From: Ruminococcus hominis
GTDB taxonomy: Bacteria; Bacillota; Clostridia; Lachnospirales; Lachnospiraceae
Direction: 5' to 3'
Assembly: GCF_014287355.1 (NCBI RefSeq)
Contig: NZ_JACOPE010000001.1
Location: 3,224,001 to 3,288,000 of the forward strand
Length of the DNA: 64,000 nucleotides
Part shown: piece by piece, positions 54,491 through 63,119 of the stretch
Position numbering within the stretch: the first letter of the stretch is position 1
How the letters are laid out: each line of letters begins with the position of its first letter
Notes under the pieces: model-generated
Databases searched by the model: none
Told to the model about the DNA's origin: nothing
The model's input: only the letters and a program-made list of their open reading frames with translations
Translations under genes and position numbers: made by a program

Positions 54491-54770
54491 TAGATTCAGT
54501 ATTATACAAGGAGTTAATAAATATGCGGCAAGGTATTCTTAAATAAACTGTCAATTTGATAGTGGGAACAAAAAGTAGCAGTCCCGTTTCACTTTTAATA
54601 TGGGGCTTAGTTTTTTGTACCCAGTTTAAGAATACTTTTATCATGTAATTTTATATGCCCGAAAACATATAAGTGTTTTGGGGCTATTGGAGTTATTTAC
54701 CCAGTGATAGGAGTATTTATCACTGGGTATTTTTATGCCCTTTTTTGGGTGTTGATAGGAGGAAAATCAC
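54491..54770 (+). promoter_or_regulatory. tet(O) attenuator leader
   Basis: A seven-codon leader ORF MRQGILK (54523-54546) has its own AAGGAG site. Its end lies inside the left arm (54531-54550) of a stem that pairs with 54622-54638. A GCCCGAAAAC/GTTTTGGGGC hairpin and an ACCCAGTGATA/TATCACTGGGT terminator with T-rich tail (54699-54737) follow. As in tet(M)-type leaders, ribosome stalling or rapid leader translation under tetracycline is expected to favour read-through. Confidence 0.82.
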
Positions 54771-56690
54771 ATGAAAATAATTAACTTAGGCATTCTGGCT
54801 CACGTTGACGCAGGAAAGACAACATTAACGGAGAGTTTATTGTATACCAGTGGTGCAATTGCAGAACCAGGGAGCGTAGATAAAGGCACAACAAGGACAG
54901 ATACAATGAATTTGGAGCGTCAAAGGGGAATCACTATCCAGACAGCAGTGACATCTTTTCAGTGGGAGGATGTAAAAGTCAACATTATAGATACGCCAGG
55001 CCATATGGATTTTTTGGCGGAAGTATACCGTTCTTTATCCGTATTAGACGGAGCAGTATTATTAGTTTCTGCAAAGGATGGCATACAGGCACAGACCCGT
55101 ATACTGTTTCATGCACTACAGACAATGAAGATTCCGACAATTTTTTTCATCAATAAAATTGACCAAGAGGGGATTGATTTGCCAATGGTATATCAAGAAA
55201 TGAAAGCAAAGCTTTCTTCGGAAATTATAGTGAAGCAAAAGGTTGGGCAGCATCCTCATATAAATGTAACGGACAATGACGATATGGAACAGTGGGATGC
55301 GGTAATTATGGGAAACGATGAACTATTAGAGAAATATATGTCAGGGAAACCGTTTAAAATGTCAGAACTGGAACAGGAAGAAAACAGGAGATTCCAAAAC
55401 GGAACGTTATTTCCCGTTTATCACGGAAGCGCTAAAAACAATCTGGGGATTCGGCAGCTTATAGAAGTAATTGCCAGTAAATTTTATTCATCAACGCCTG
55501 AAGGTCAATCTGAACTATGCGGGCAGGTTTTTAAGATTGAATATTCAGAGAAAAGGCGGCGTTTTGTTTATGTGCGTATATATAGCGGAACATTGCATTT
55601 GAGGGATGTTATTAGAATATCTGAAAAAGAGAAAATAAAAATCACAGAGATGTGTGTTCCGACAAACGGTGAATTATATTCATCCGATACAGCCTGCTCT
55701 GGTGATATTGTAATTTTACCAAATGATGTTTTGCAGCTAAACAGTATTTTGGGGAACGAAATACTGTTGCCGCAGAGAAAATTTATTGAAAATCCTCTCC
55801 CTATGCTCCAAACAACGATTGCAGTAAAGAAATCTGAACAGCGGGAAATATTGCTTGGGGCACTTACAGAAATTTCAGATGGCGACCCTCTTTTAAAATA
55901 TTATGTGGATACTACAACGCATGAGATTATACTTTCTTTTTTGGGGAATGTGCAGATGGAAGTCATTTGTGCCATCCTTGAGGAAAAATATCATGTGGAG
56001 GCAGAAATAAAAGAGCCTACTGTTATATATATGGAAAGACCGCTTAGAAAAGCAGAATATACCATCCACATAGAAGTCCCGCCAAATCCTTTCTGGGCTT
56101 CTGTCGGGTTGTCCATAGAGCCGCTCCCTATTGGAAGTGGAGTGCAGTATGAAAGCAGAGTTTCACTTGGATATTTAAACCAATCGTTCCAAAATGCGGT
56201 TATGGAGGGGGTTCTTTATGGCTGCGAGCAGGGGCTGTATGGATGGAAAGTGACAGACTGTAAAATCTGTTTTGAATATGGATTGTATTATAGTCCTGTA
56301 AGTACCCCCGCAGACTTTCGGCTGCTTTCCCCTATCGTATTGGAGCAGGCTTTAAAAAAAGCAGGGACAGAACTATTAGAGCCATATCTCCACTTTGAAA
56401 TTTATGCACCGCAGGAATATCTCTCACGGGCGTATCATGATGCTCCAAGGTATTGTGCAGATATTGTAAGTACTCAGATAAAGAATGACGAGGTCATTCT
56501 GAAAGGAGAAATCCCTGCTAGATGTATTCAAGAATACAGGAACGATTTAACTTATTTCACAAATGGGCAGGGAGTCTGCTTGACAGAGTTAAAAGGATAC
56601 CAGCCAGCTATTGGTAAATTTATTTGCCAACCCCGCCGCCCGAATAGCCGTATAGATAAGGTTCGGCATATGTTCCACAAGTTAGCTTAA
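54771..56690 (+). CDS. tet(O): Tetracycline ribosomal protection protein Tet(O)
   Basis: 639 residues, full length. It is an EF-G-like GTPase: P loop [14 protein letters not shown]2 RGITIQ, G3 DTPGHMDF, G4 NKIDQEGID, then domains II-V with the C-terminal [18 protein letters not shown]. It removes tetracycline from the ribosome. The sequence follows Tet(O) along its whole length (e.g. [32 protein letters not shown]) and I see no switch to Tet(W) or Tet(32) sequence, so a mosaic gene is unlikely. Preceded by promoter and attenuator, followed by a KTR-protein gene. Confidence 0.97.
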   Translation: MKIINLGILAHVDAGKTTLTESLLYTSGAIAEPGSVDKGTTRTDTMNLERQRGITIQTAVTSFQWEDVKVNIIDTPGHMDFLAEVYRSLSVLDGAVLLVSAKDGIQAQTRILFHALQTMKIPTIFFINKIDQEGIDLPMVYQEMKAKLSSEIIVKQKVGQHPHINVTDNDDMEQWDAVIMGNDELLEKYMSGKPFKMSELEQEENRRFQNGTLFPVYHGSAKNNLGIRQLIEVIASKFYSSTPEGQSELCGQVFKIEYSEKRRRFVYVRIYSGTLHLRDVIRISEKEKIKITEMCVPTNGELYSSDTACSGDIVILPNDVLQLNSILGNEILLPQRKFIENPLPMLQTTIAVKKSEQREILLGALTEISDGDPLLKYYVDTTTHEIILSFLGNVQMEVICAILEEKYHVEAEIKEPTVIYMERPLRKAEYTIHIEVPPNPFWASVGLSIEPLPIGSGVQYESRVSLGYLNQSFQNAVMEGVLYGCEQGLYGWKVTDCKICFEYGLYYSPVSTPADFRLLSPIVLEQALKKAGTELLEPYLHFEIYAPQEYLSRAYHDAPRYCADIVSTQIKNDEVILKGEIPARCIQEYRNDLTYFTNGQGVCLTELKGYQPAIGKFICQPRRPNSRIDKVRHMFHKLA

Positions 56691-56741
56691 CAGCTTGCAA
56701 AAGTCATATAAAATGAGATTTGAAAGGATTAGAGACTAATT

Positions 56742-56915
56742 ATGATGAAATGCGAATGGATATTGTGTCCTGTTTGTGGGAGCAAAACCCGTAATAAAAT
56801 TAGGAAGGACACTGTTTTGGAGAATTATCCCCTTTATTGTCCAAAATGCAGACAAGAAAGATTGATTAAAGTTGACAACTTGAAGATAACTGTCATCAAA
56901 GAGCCAGACGCTTAA
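56742..56915 (+). CDS. Cysteine-rich KTR-domain mini-protein
   Basis: 57 residues: MMKCEWILCPVCGSKTRNKIR, then YPLYCPKCRQE and a short basic tail (LIKVDNLKITVIKEPDA). Two CxxC knuckles probably bind one zinc. The KTRxKIRxDT core defines the Cys_rich_KTR family, often found beside resistance genes on Firmicute conjugative elements. Function unknown. It lies 51 bases after tet(O) and ends just before a terminator, so it is probably cotranscribed with tet(O). Confidence 0.85.
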   Translation: MMKCEWILCPVCGSKTRNKIRKDTVLENYPLYCPKCRQERLIKVDNLKITVIKEPDA

Positions 56916-56920
56916 GACGC

Positions 56921-56966
56921 AGAGCCGATGAAATTGTGGAACAATTCACGAATCATCGGCTCTTTT
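56921..56966 (+). terminator. Terminator after tet(O) and KTR gene
   Basis: AGAGCCGATGA pairs with TCATCGGCTCT, loop of about 23 bases, followed by TTTTTG. Confidence 0.85.
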
Positions 56967-57402
56967 TGTTTCGTATTTGAAAGAACAAACTCACCAAATA
57001 AAAAAAACGATATTCGGGTGGGTTATTTTGTTATACCCTAAATTACCCTCTGAATTTGTTTTTAAATTTGGAGGGATTTTTTTATGTCCTTTTTTCGGGC
57101 AGTTATCTATCTGCTCATACGAAGCAAAATTTATCAATACATAGCATATCAGAGAACGGCAGGAAACCAGTTAAAAAAATTTCTGCCAGTGCAACGGTAC
57201 TTCTCACCTTGAAAGTAGAAGTACAATCTCCATACAATAGAATTACTATTTCCTATAACCGTAAAGGTCACAGAGCCTTTGCGGTTTTTCTTTTGTCGAT
57301 TTTTGTTGGAAAGTGCCGTAGGGCTGTTTCTGATATGCGGTGTCGTTCTCCGCCTCTCCATCTGGATTTTTTACATTTCAAAAATTCAGATGGGAGGTAT
57401 TT
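56967..57402. other. Non-coding stretch between tet(O) block and sigma gene
   Basis: About 435 bp. Small frames here lack ribosome sites and recognisable products. It contains an AACCGTAAAGG...CCTTTGCGGTTTTTC hairpin (57259-57297), which resembles a terminator. The promoter of the sigma/mobilization block should lie here, but no clear -35/-10 pair stood out. Confidence 0.5.
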
Positions 57403-57915
57403 ATGGTGAAATATGCACCAAGAAAGGTATATATCAGAGAAAGTGGCGGCTATGTGGAATTATCCTACACGGAGTTCTGCCGTTGCAGGGAATCCGACCA
57501 GACCTATATGGACAAGCTGTTTATCCCCATTCAAGGCTGTCTGCTTGAAGTCGTGAGGGAGCAATACACAGACTTCTACCGTGACAAGGAACGGTGGCGT
57601 TATCTGCAAAAATTAGATACAAAGAATAGACTGCTATCTCTCGACGGATTTACGGACAGCGAGGGGAATCCTCTGGACTTTATCACTGATGAAGCGGTGG
57701 ACATTGCAGAAACCGTTGTCAATGCGGTCATGGTGGACAGGCTGAAAGCCGCCCTGCCTTTGCTGTCGGATAGTGAACAGGAGCTGATACAGGCAATCTT
57801 TTTTGACGGACTTTCCGAGCGTGAAGTCGGGGCGAGGTTGGGCATAACCCAGAGCGTTGTAAACAAACGCAAAGCCAGAATCCTAATAAAACTAAGAAAG
57901 ATAATAGAAAATTAA
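57403..57915 (+). CDS. Sigma-70-family-like regulator of the element
   Basis: 170 residues: an N-terminal part (YAPRKVYIRESGGYVELSYTEFCRC), a middle helix bundle, and a C-terminal sigma region 4-like helix-turn-helix (LSDSEQELIQAIFFDGLSEREVGARLGITQSVVNKRKARILIKLRKI). Such proteins are common in Firmicute conjugative and mobilizable elements and may direct transcription of transfer genes. I start it at 57403 (GGGAGG), not at the upstream in-frame codons. A hairpin with GCCCCCT/AGGGGGC (57930-57970) follows. Confidence 0.82.
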   Translation: MVKYAPRKVYIRESGGYVELSYTEFCRCRESDQTYMDKLFIPIQGCLLEVVREQYTDFYRDKERWRYLQKLDTKNRLLSLDGFTDSEGNPLDFITDEAVDIAETVVNAVMVDRLKAALPLLSDSEQELIQAIFFDGLSEREVGARLGITQSVVNKRKARILIKLRKIIEN

Positions 57916-57929
57916 AATTTAAGGCGTTC

Positions 57930-57970
57930 AGCCCCCTTGTTTTTTCCTTTGGGAAGATGAGGGGGCTTTT
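57930..57970 (+). terminator. Hairpin between the two sigma-like genes
   Basis: AGCCCCCT pairs with AGGGGGCT and is followed by TTTT. May reduce read-through between the first and second regulator gene. Confidence 0.65.
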
Positions 57971-58009
57971 CTCTGCCCTCTCAATCAATTCTGATTGGAG
58001 GAAGTAAGA

Positions 58010-58435
58010 ATGGCATACAACCACGGACGGGAGGACAGGAAATGGCGTATCTGGAAAGAAGCGGAGGAAAAGCTGCTGCGTGAGTGCGGCGTTGATGAAG
58101 CGACCATTGAGCAGATACGCATGGCGGACAGGGCAGACTTCAATTCCAACAGGCGGTTTTACCGATGGACGAATGACGTTGCGGAATATCTTGAGGACAT
58201 GGCAGGCAGGGAGCGGCAGGCGGAAGTGGGTACGGTTGCGGAGTTACTGGAAGAGATTGAGAGCGAAAATCTCTATCAAGTATTAGTCACGGTGGACGGG
58301 CGTACCTTGAAAATCGTCCTGCTGAAAATGCAGGGGTATTCCACAAAGGAGATTGCCCCGCTTGTGCATTTGACGACTGGTGCCATCTATGCGAGGTTAG
58401 ACCATCTGCGGAAGAAGCTGCGGAAAATTTTATAG
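58010..58435 (+). CDS. Helix-turn-helix regulator, sigma region 4-like
   Basis: 141 residues: a charged N-terminus (YNHGREDRKWRIWKEAEEKLLRECGVDEATIEQIR), then a C-terminal helix-turn-helix (LLKMQGYSTKEIAPLVHLTTGAIYARLDHLRKKLRKIL). Probably a transcription or mobilization regulator of the element. The ATG at 58010 fits GGAGGAAG at 57998; the TTG at 57995 would overlap that site. Between another sigma-like gene and a broken one, so three related regulators occur in a row. Confidence 0.8.
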   Translation: MAYNHGREDRKWRIWKEAEEKLLRECGVDEATIEQIRMADRADFNSNRRFYRWTNDVAEYLEDMAGRERQAEVGTVAELLEEIESENLYQVLVTVDGRTLKIVLLKMQGYSTKEIAPLVHLTTGAIYARLDHLRKKLRKIL

Positions 58436-58518
58436 CTTCTAAAACAGCCTGCCATCCTGCGGGCTACTGGGTGAGGGATGGAAATCCCCTCACTCATTTT
58501 TTGCAGGAGGACAACAGG

Positions 58519-58993
58519 ATGGCATACAGGGTTAAGGCATACACGCTTCGGGAGGAATCCACGGAAAGCGGCACAAGGTATTTTATCAGCTTTAAGGACG
58601 GGCAGGGCAAATCCCACGAGTTGGAAGTGTCGGAACAGTTCTTTATGGAGTTTCGGCAGATGGAGCGCAGGAACAGGAATCTTTTCTAATGGGACGAGCG
58701 GCACAGGGAGTTTAACGAGGTATGGGACGAAACCCTTTACAGACGGGCGTTGCGTGTGCCTAAGAGCCTTGATGAACGCATGGTTGAGGAAGAACGGAAT
58801 GAAACGCTCTATAAGGCGGTTGGGAGCCTTCCAGAGATACAAAGGCGGCGTTTCCTGCTCTACTACGAGTATGAGTTCAATTTTTACCAAATCGCCGCTA
58901 TGGAGCATTGCACCGCTTCGGCAATACAGAAATCTGTTGCGATTGCAAAGGAGAAAGTAAAGGCGGAAATTGAAGAAATATCTCCAACCGTGA
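58519..58993 (+). pseudogene. Third sigma-like regulator, split by an in-frame ochre codon
   Basis: The ATG at 58519 (AGGAGG site) reads AYRVKAYTLREESTESGTRY ... MEFRQMERRNRNLF and stops at TAA (58687-58689). The same frame continues without interruption as WDERHREFNEVWDETLYRRALRVPKSLDE and then a sigma region 4-like helix-turn-helix (LPEIQRRRFLLYYEYEFNFYQIAAMEHCTASAIQKSV). A single CAA to TAA change explains it. The 3' end may also be shifted: the frame runs on past the expected end, and removing one A near 58972 would give EIEKYLQP and a stop at 58991. A TTG at 58750 could restart translation, with no good site. Confidence 0.78.
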
Positions 58994-59103
58994 CCGACAC
59001 CGCCCGAAAAAGAAATCTGTTTTTTATTTGTGTGGGATTGGCGGCATTACATACTCTCACTTTTTTCCGTGGGAGTAAATCTATTTTTAAGGAGGTCAAC
59101 GCC

Positions 59104-59190
59104 TATGTGCAACGAAAACAAAGACACCGCCCGAAAGGAGGAAAGCCATGCAGAAGTTACAGACAGTCAACGCCGAAACGCTCCTTTATG
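59104..59190 (+). CDS. 28-residue peptide overlapping the repA start
   Basis: ATG at 59104 behind AAGGAGG encodes MCNENKDTARKEESHAEVTDSQRRNAPL and ends inside the next gene, whose start at 59148 lies in another frame. The strong ribosome site suggests real translation, perhaps only to couple expression of the ATPase gene. No family recognised. Confidence 0.45.
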
Positions 59191-60173
59191 AACCGCTTGA
59201 GAAACCATCCTTTGTGGTGGACAGCCTTATCCCGACAGGCTTATCGCTGTTCTGCGGCTCACAGAAGATAGGCAAAAGCTGGCTCATGCTGAAGCTATGC
59301 TTATGCGTGTCGCAGGGAATCCCTTTATGGGATATGCCGACAATGGAGGGCGATGTGCTTTACCTCTGCCTTGAGGACACGTTCTGCCGCATACAGGACA
59401 GGTTATTTCGTTTGACGGACGAAGCAAGCGGGCGGCTCCACTTTGCCGTGGCAAGCTGCAAGCTGTCAGACGGTCTTATCGTGCAGCTTGAAGATTATCT
59501 GAAAGATTACCCAGACAGCAGGCTCATTGTCATTGATACCTTGCAGAAAGTCCGTACAGCTTCAAAAGACAATGCCTATGCAAGCGACTATGGGGACATC
59601 TCCCTCATCAAAGACTTTGCCGACAGGCACTCTCTGGCGGTCATTGTCGTACACCACATCCGAAAGCAGAATGACAGCGACGTGTTCAACAAGGTGTCTG
59701 GGACGACAGGATTAACGGGGAGTGCGGACGCTACCTTTGTTCTGGAAAAGGAGAAACGTGCGTCTGACACCGCCAAGCTGTATGTGACGGGCAGGGACAC
59801 GCCTTATCAGGAATACACGCTGCGTTTCCGTGATTGCCGTTGGGAGCTTGTGGAGCGGAAAACGCAGGAGCAGCTTGCGAAAGAAACGATACCAGATGTC
59901 CTTTTTCGGTTGGTGGATTTTATGAGGGATAAGGAAGAATGGATAGGCACGGCAACGGAACTGTTAGCCGCTATGGGGGAAACGGAAACCATACCCACGG
60001 TGATTACGAAATGGCTGAATGAATACCGCACCACATTTTTAAGCGAGAACCGTATCTGCTACCAGTACAGCCGCAGGAAAGACGGCAGGCGGATTGCCCT
60101 TGCAAGGAGGGCGGGTGACAGCGGTGATGGTGGTGACAGCGATATTAGGATACCCCCCTGTTACTGTCATTGA
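59148..60173 (+). CDS. RepA-like AAA-family ATPase (AAA_25)
   Basis: 341 residues: PSFVVDSLIPTGLSLFCGSQKIGKSWLMLKL carries Walker A (GSQKIGKS), GDVLYLCLED and SRLIVIDTLQKVRT the Walker B region, and VIVVHHIRKQ sensor 1. It resembles hexameric RepA-type helicases such as that of RSF1010. On mobilizable elements it probably opens DNA for replication or transfer of the excised form. Its last 20 codons (GDSGDGGDSDIRIPPC) lie in the first copy of a repeat that recurs around the candidate origin. Start behind AAGGAGG. Confidence 0.85.
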   Translation: MQKLQTVNAETLLYEPLEKPSFVVDSLIPTGLSLFCGSQKIGKSWLMLKLCLCVSQGIPLWDMPTMEGDVLYLCLEDTFCRIQDRLFRLTDEASGRLHFAVASCKLSDGLIVQLEDYLKDYPDSRLIVIDTLQKVRTASKDNAYASDYGDISLIKDFADRHSLAVIVVHHIRKQNDSDVFNKVSGTTGLTGSADATFVLEKEKRASDTAKLYVTGRDTPYQEYTLRFRDCRWELVERKTQEQLAKETIPDVLFRLVDFMRDKEEWIGTATELLAAMGETETIPTVITKWLNEYRTTFLSENRICYQYSRRKDGRRIALARRAGDSGDGGDSDIRIPPCYCH

Positions 60174-60655
60174 CGCTTAAAGCCATGTAAAGCTGGCGGC
60201 TCTGCCCTGCGGGTGACAGCAGTGACGGTGGTGACAGTGATTTTAGGATACCCTGCCGCTGTCATCCCTACGGGAGAACACCCCGTAAACGCAAAATGCA
60301 GGCGTGAGATTTACTCGCCCTTTTCGGTCGTGTAAAACCACCCCTGCGGTCAGAAAAATCATTCCGATTTTTCCGACTGCGTTTACAGGGTGTAACACAC
60401 TACACTTTGCCCTGCAAAGTCGTGTGCCAGACGTTCCCTCTGGACTCCCTTAAGGCGGGGCTGTGCCCTGCTATCCTACGCCTTACGGCTTCGGATAAAA
60501 GAATGGCGGCATGACGGTGACGGCTCTTGCGAGGGGGGTATCCCAAAAACACCGTCATCATCGACATGACCGTCATGCAGGGGGTGAGGGTGACAGTTGC
60601 GGCAGTCGGCAGGGGGTATCCCAAAACTGCTGTCACCACCGTCACCGCTGTCACC
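60113..60655. repeat. Four iteron-like repeats in two opposite pairs around oriT
   Basis: Units of about 45 bp share GGTGACAG..GGTGACAG and end TTTNGGATACCC. Two face right, with cores at 60144-60160 and 60241-60254. Two face left, with cores at 60533-60549 and 60611-60628. They form an imperfect long inverted repeat flanking a 280-bp centre. This is the layout expected for binding sites of a replication or transfer protein such as the adjacent ATPase. The function is inference. Confidence 0.75.
60278..60428 (+). promoter_or_regulatory. Candidate origin of transfer (oriT) for the MobV relaxase
   Basis: ACTTTGC-CCT-GCAAAGT (60404-60420) is a perfect hairpin followed by CGTGTG/CC. MobV origins such as that of pMV158 have ACTTTAT...ATAAAGT followed by AGTGTG, with the nick after GTGTG. 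Flanking CACAC extends the stem. A larger inverted repeat, ACACCCCGTAAACGCA (60278-60293) with 60378-60393, and a GTCAGAAAAATC/GATTTTTCCGAC hairpin lie just before. The relaxase gene begins 270 bp downstream. Confidence 0.7.
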
Positions 60656-60697
60656 CCAAAGGACGGTCACCCGCCGAAAGAAAGGAGGAATCCGCCT

Positions 60698-61663
60698 ATG
60701 CCTTATGCAATCCTGCGTTTCCAGAAACGAAAAGCGGGCGGCGTTGCGGCTTGTGAACGCCACAACGAGCGGAAGAAAGAAGCCTACAAAAGCAACCCAG
60801 ATATAGATATGGAACGCTCTAAAAACAATTACCATCTCATAGCACCACCAAAGTACACCTACAAGAAAGAGATTAACCGCATGGTAGCCGAAGCGGGGTG
60901 CAGGACAAGGAAAGACAGCGTGATGATGGTGGAAACGCTCATCACAGCTTCACCAGAATTTATGAACCAGTTACCGCCCGAAGAACAAAAAGCGTATTTC
61001 CAGACGGCTCTTGACTTCATTTCGGAGCGTGTTGGAAAGCAGAATATCCTCTCCGCTGTCGTCCATATGGACGAGAGAACGCCCCATATGCACCTCTGCT
61101 TTGTGCCGATTACGCCAGACAATAAGCTGTCAGCGAAAGCTATCTTAGGCAACCAGAAATCATTATCCGAGTGGCAGACCGCCTACCATGAGCGGATGTC
61201 CTCACGGTGGAATCAGCTTGAACGGGGGCAGTCCTCAATGGAAACCAAGCGGAAACACGTCCCCACATGGCTCTATAAATTAGGCGGCAGGCTTGATAAA
61301 CAGTATGAAGAAATCGTGTCTGCCCTATCCGACATCAACGCCTTTAACGCAGGGAAGAAAAGGGATAAAGCGTTAGATTTACTCTCTGCATGGCTGCCAG
61401 ACGTGGAGAAATTCTCTAAGGAAATCGGGAAACAGCAGGCGTATATCGACAGTTTGAAAGAGAGAATTGGGCAGGAATCAGACTATGCGGGGCGTATGCG
61501 TGATGAAAAGTACGAGCAGGAACTAAAGGTGCAGAAAGCGAATCAGAAGATATTTGAATTGCAGAGAACCAACGAGCAGATGGGGCGGCTGCTGTCAAAA
61601 ATACCGCCCGAAGTGTTGGAAGAATTGCAGAAAAATCATAGAAGCAGAGCGAAAGAAAGGTAG
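60698..61663 (+). CDS. mobV: MobV-family relaxase (Mob/Pre)
   Basis: 321 residues: MPYAILRFQKRKAGGVAACERHNERKK, a conserved N-terminal motif, then the metal-binding HMDERTPHMHLCFVPI histidine triad, and a long C-terminal coiled coil (QQAYIDSLKERIGQESDYAGRMRDEKYEQELKVQ). It nicks oriT and leads the strand during mobilization by a helper conjugation system. The frame is open 57 codons upstream, through the repeats, but AAAGGAGG (60681-60688) marks the ATG at 60698. Confidence 0.92.
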   Translation: MPYAILRFQKRKAGGVAACERHNERKKEAYKSNPDIDMERSKNNYHLIAPPKYTYKKEINRMVAEAGCRTRKDSVMMVETLITASPEFMNQLPPEEQKAYFQTALDFISERVGKQNILSAVVHMDERTPHMHLCFVPITPDNKLSAKAILGNQKSLSEWQTAYHERMSSRWNQLERGQSSMETKRKHVPTWLYKLGGRLDKQYEEIVSALSDINAFNAGKKRDKALDLLSAWLPDVEKFSKEIGKQQAYIDSLKERIGQESDYAGRMRDEKYEQELKVQKANQKIFELQRTNEQMGRLLSKIPPEVLEELQKNHRSRAKER

Positions 61664-61671
61664 ATATGTGA

Positions 61672-62526
61672 ATGAAGAAACAGGATTTTAAGGTGTTAAA
61701 GACCAAAGACTTGTACCCGTTCCCCGACAATCCGTTTCATGTGGCAGAAGATGAAACACTGTCAGAGTTAGCGGAAAGCATCAAGGAATTTGGCATTGTC
61801 ACGCCGATAATCACACGCCCGAAAGAGGACGGGGACGGTTATGAAGTGATTGCAGGACAGCGGCGTGTCCGTGCTTCTGAACTTGCAGGGATAAATACCG
61901 TGCCTGCGTTTGTCCTGCCCTTAGACCGTGACCGAGCCATCATCACCCTTGTAGACAGCAATTTGCAGCGTGAGAATATCCTGCCATCGGAGCGGGCGTT
62001 TGCTTACAAGATGAAATCCGAAGCCATGAAGCGGCAGGGTTTCCGCACAGACTTAACCTCGTCACAAGTTGTGACGAAGTTGCGGACGGACGACAAGGTG
62101 GCACAGGGCTTCGGCGTGGGCAGGATGACCGTGCAGCGTTTTATCCGCCTGACGGAACTGATACCGCCGATTTTGCAGATGGTGGACGAGGGGAAAATCG
62201 CCCTCACGCCTGCGGTGGAACTGTCCTTCTTGAAGAAAGACGAGCAGGAAAACCTCTTTGCCACGATGGAGAGCGAAGAAGCAACGCCCTCACTCTCACA
62301 GGCACAGCGGATGAAACAGTTAAGCCAGAGCGGGCGGCTTGACATGGATACGATATTTGCGATTATGACGGAGGAAAAGGGCAACCAGAAAGAAACCTTG
62401 AAAATCAACACAAGCAAGCTGAAAAAATACTTTCCGAAGAACACAACGCCGAAGCAGATGGAGGAAACCATCATCAAACTTTTGGAGCGTGAGTTGCAGA
62501 GGAAACGCAACCGTGACAGCCGCTAA
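61672..62526 (+). CDS. parB: ParB/RepB/Spo0J-family protein
   Basis: 284 residues: an N-terminal ParB nuclease-like domain (LSELAESIKEFGIVTPIITRP, YEVIAGQRRVRASELAG, NLQRENILPSERAFAYKMK) and a central helix-turn-helix (VAQGFGVGRMTVQRFIRL). A basic C-terminus follows. It probably helps maintain the excised form or regulates the transfer genes; no ParA partner is seen. It starts 8 bases after the relaxase stop. Confidence 0.88.
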   Translation: MKKQDFKVLKTKDLYPFPDNPFHVAEDETLSELAESIKEFGIVTPIITRPKEDGDGYEVIAGQRRVRASELAGINTVPAFVLPLDRDRAIITLVDSNLQRENILPSERAFAYKMKSEAMKRQGFRTDLTSSQVVTKLRTDDKVAQGFGVGRMTVQRFIRLTELIPPILQMVDEGKIALTPAVELSFLKKDEQENLFATMESEEATPSLSQAQRMKQLSQSGRLDMDTIFAIMTEEKGNQKETLKINTSKLKKYFPKNTTPKQMEETIIKLLERELQRKRNRDSR

Positions 62527-62571
62527 TCTTCTTTTTTCGGGAAGTAAATACAGAGAGTTGAGGTATGGAGA

Positions 62572-62802
62572 ATGAGAGAAATCCAGTATGAAATCGTAAA
62601 GGAAATCGCAGTATTGTCTACGGGCGACAGTGGCTACACAAAGGAAATCAATCTCATTTCATGGAATGGGAAAGAGCCGAAGTATGACATCCGCAGCTTT
62701 TCCCCGAACCGTGAAAAGTGCGGCAAGGGAATCACGCTGAACGCTGATGAAGCGGCGGCACTCCTTAAAGCATTACAGAAAGAATTAAACAGCGAGGATT
62801 AA
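62572..62802 (+). CDS. YdbC/PC4-like single-stranded-DNA-binding protein
   Basis: 76 residues: MREIQYEIVKEIAVLSTGDSG, then YTKEINLISWNGKEPKYDIRSFSP and GKGITLNADEAAALLKALQ, the YdbC/PC4 fold. Members bind single-stranded DNA as dimers and are frequent on Firmicute mobile elements, so a role with the relaxase or recombinase intermediates is plausible. Confidence 0.83.
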   Translation: MREIQYEIVKEIAVLSTGDSGYTKEINLISWNGKEPKYDIRSFSPNREKCGKGITLNADEAAALLKALQKELNSED

Positions 62803-62873
62803 TGGTATCTGATTGGCAGGGCGGGGACATTTCCAAACTCTTCCCTGCCCTGTCTGGAAAGGAAGATTTAAGT

Positions 62874-63065
62874 ATGGGCGAGGATAAGAAAGCAGATAAA
62901 AAGAGAAAGCGTATCGTGCCAAAAGCACCAGTGCAGATGATAATCAGCCGTGAATATGTCGGCACACAGACCGTTACAGAAGCGTTTGTCCCGATTATCT
63001 CCGAGGATATTCGGAAGAAGATTGCCGAGGGCGACACCTTCGACAATGAGGGGCTGTCCGCTTAG
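62874..63065 (+). CDS. Small conserved element protein before the recombinase
   Basis: 63 residues: a highly basic start (MGEDKKADKKRKRIVPKAPV) and QMIISREYVGTQTVTEAFVPIISEDIRKKI. It lies in the position of TnpW in Tn4451, but I cannot confirm that family. The frame begins at 62802 directly on the preceding stop, yet AAAGGAAG at 62858 makes the ATG at 62874 more likely. Possible accessory of excision; unknown function. Confidence 0.65.
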   Translation: MGEDKKADKKRKRIVPKAPVQMIISREYVGTQTVTEAFVPIISEDIRKKIAEGDTFDNEGLSA

Positions 63066-63119
63066 AATGTACGCAATGGGACATGAAAACAGATAGGACA
63101 GATACGGAGGTTTTACAGT

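Noticed and set aside
54771..56690. Mosaic tet(O/W) or tet(O/32/O) gene
   Set aside because: The protein reads as Tet(O) along its whole length; no segment with the very different Tet(W)-type residues was seen.
57056..57409. 117-codon frame before the first sigma-like gene
   Set aside because: No ribosome site, low-complexity sequence, covers a terminator-like hairpin, and overlaps the true start at 57403 in another frame.
58687..58689. Programmed stop-codon read-through
   Set aside because: No special downstream context or structure was evident, and a CAA to TAA mutation is the simpler explanation; kept only as an alternative.
60527..60697. Upstream start of the relaxase at 60527
   Set aside because: Those codons run through the iteron repeats and give repeat-like protein; the AAAGGAGG site and the conserved MPYAILRF start lie at 60698.
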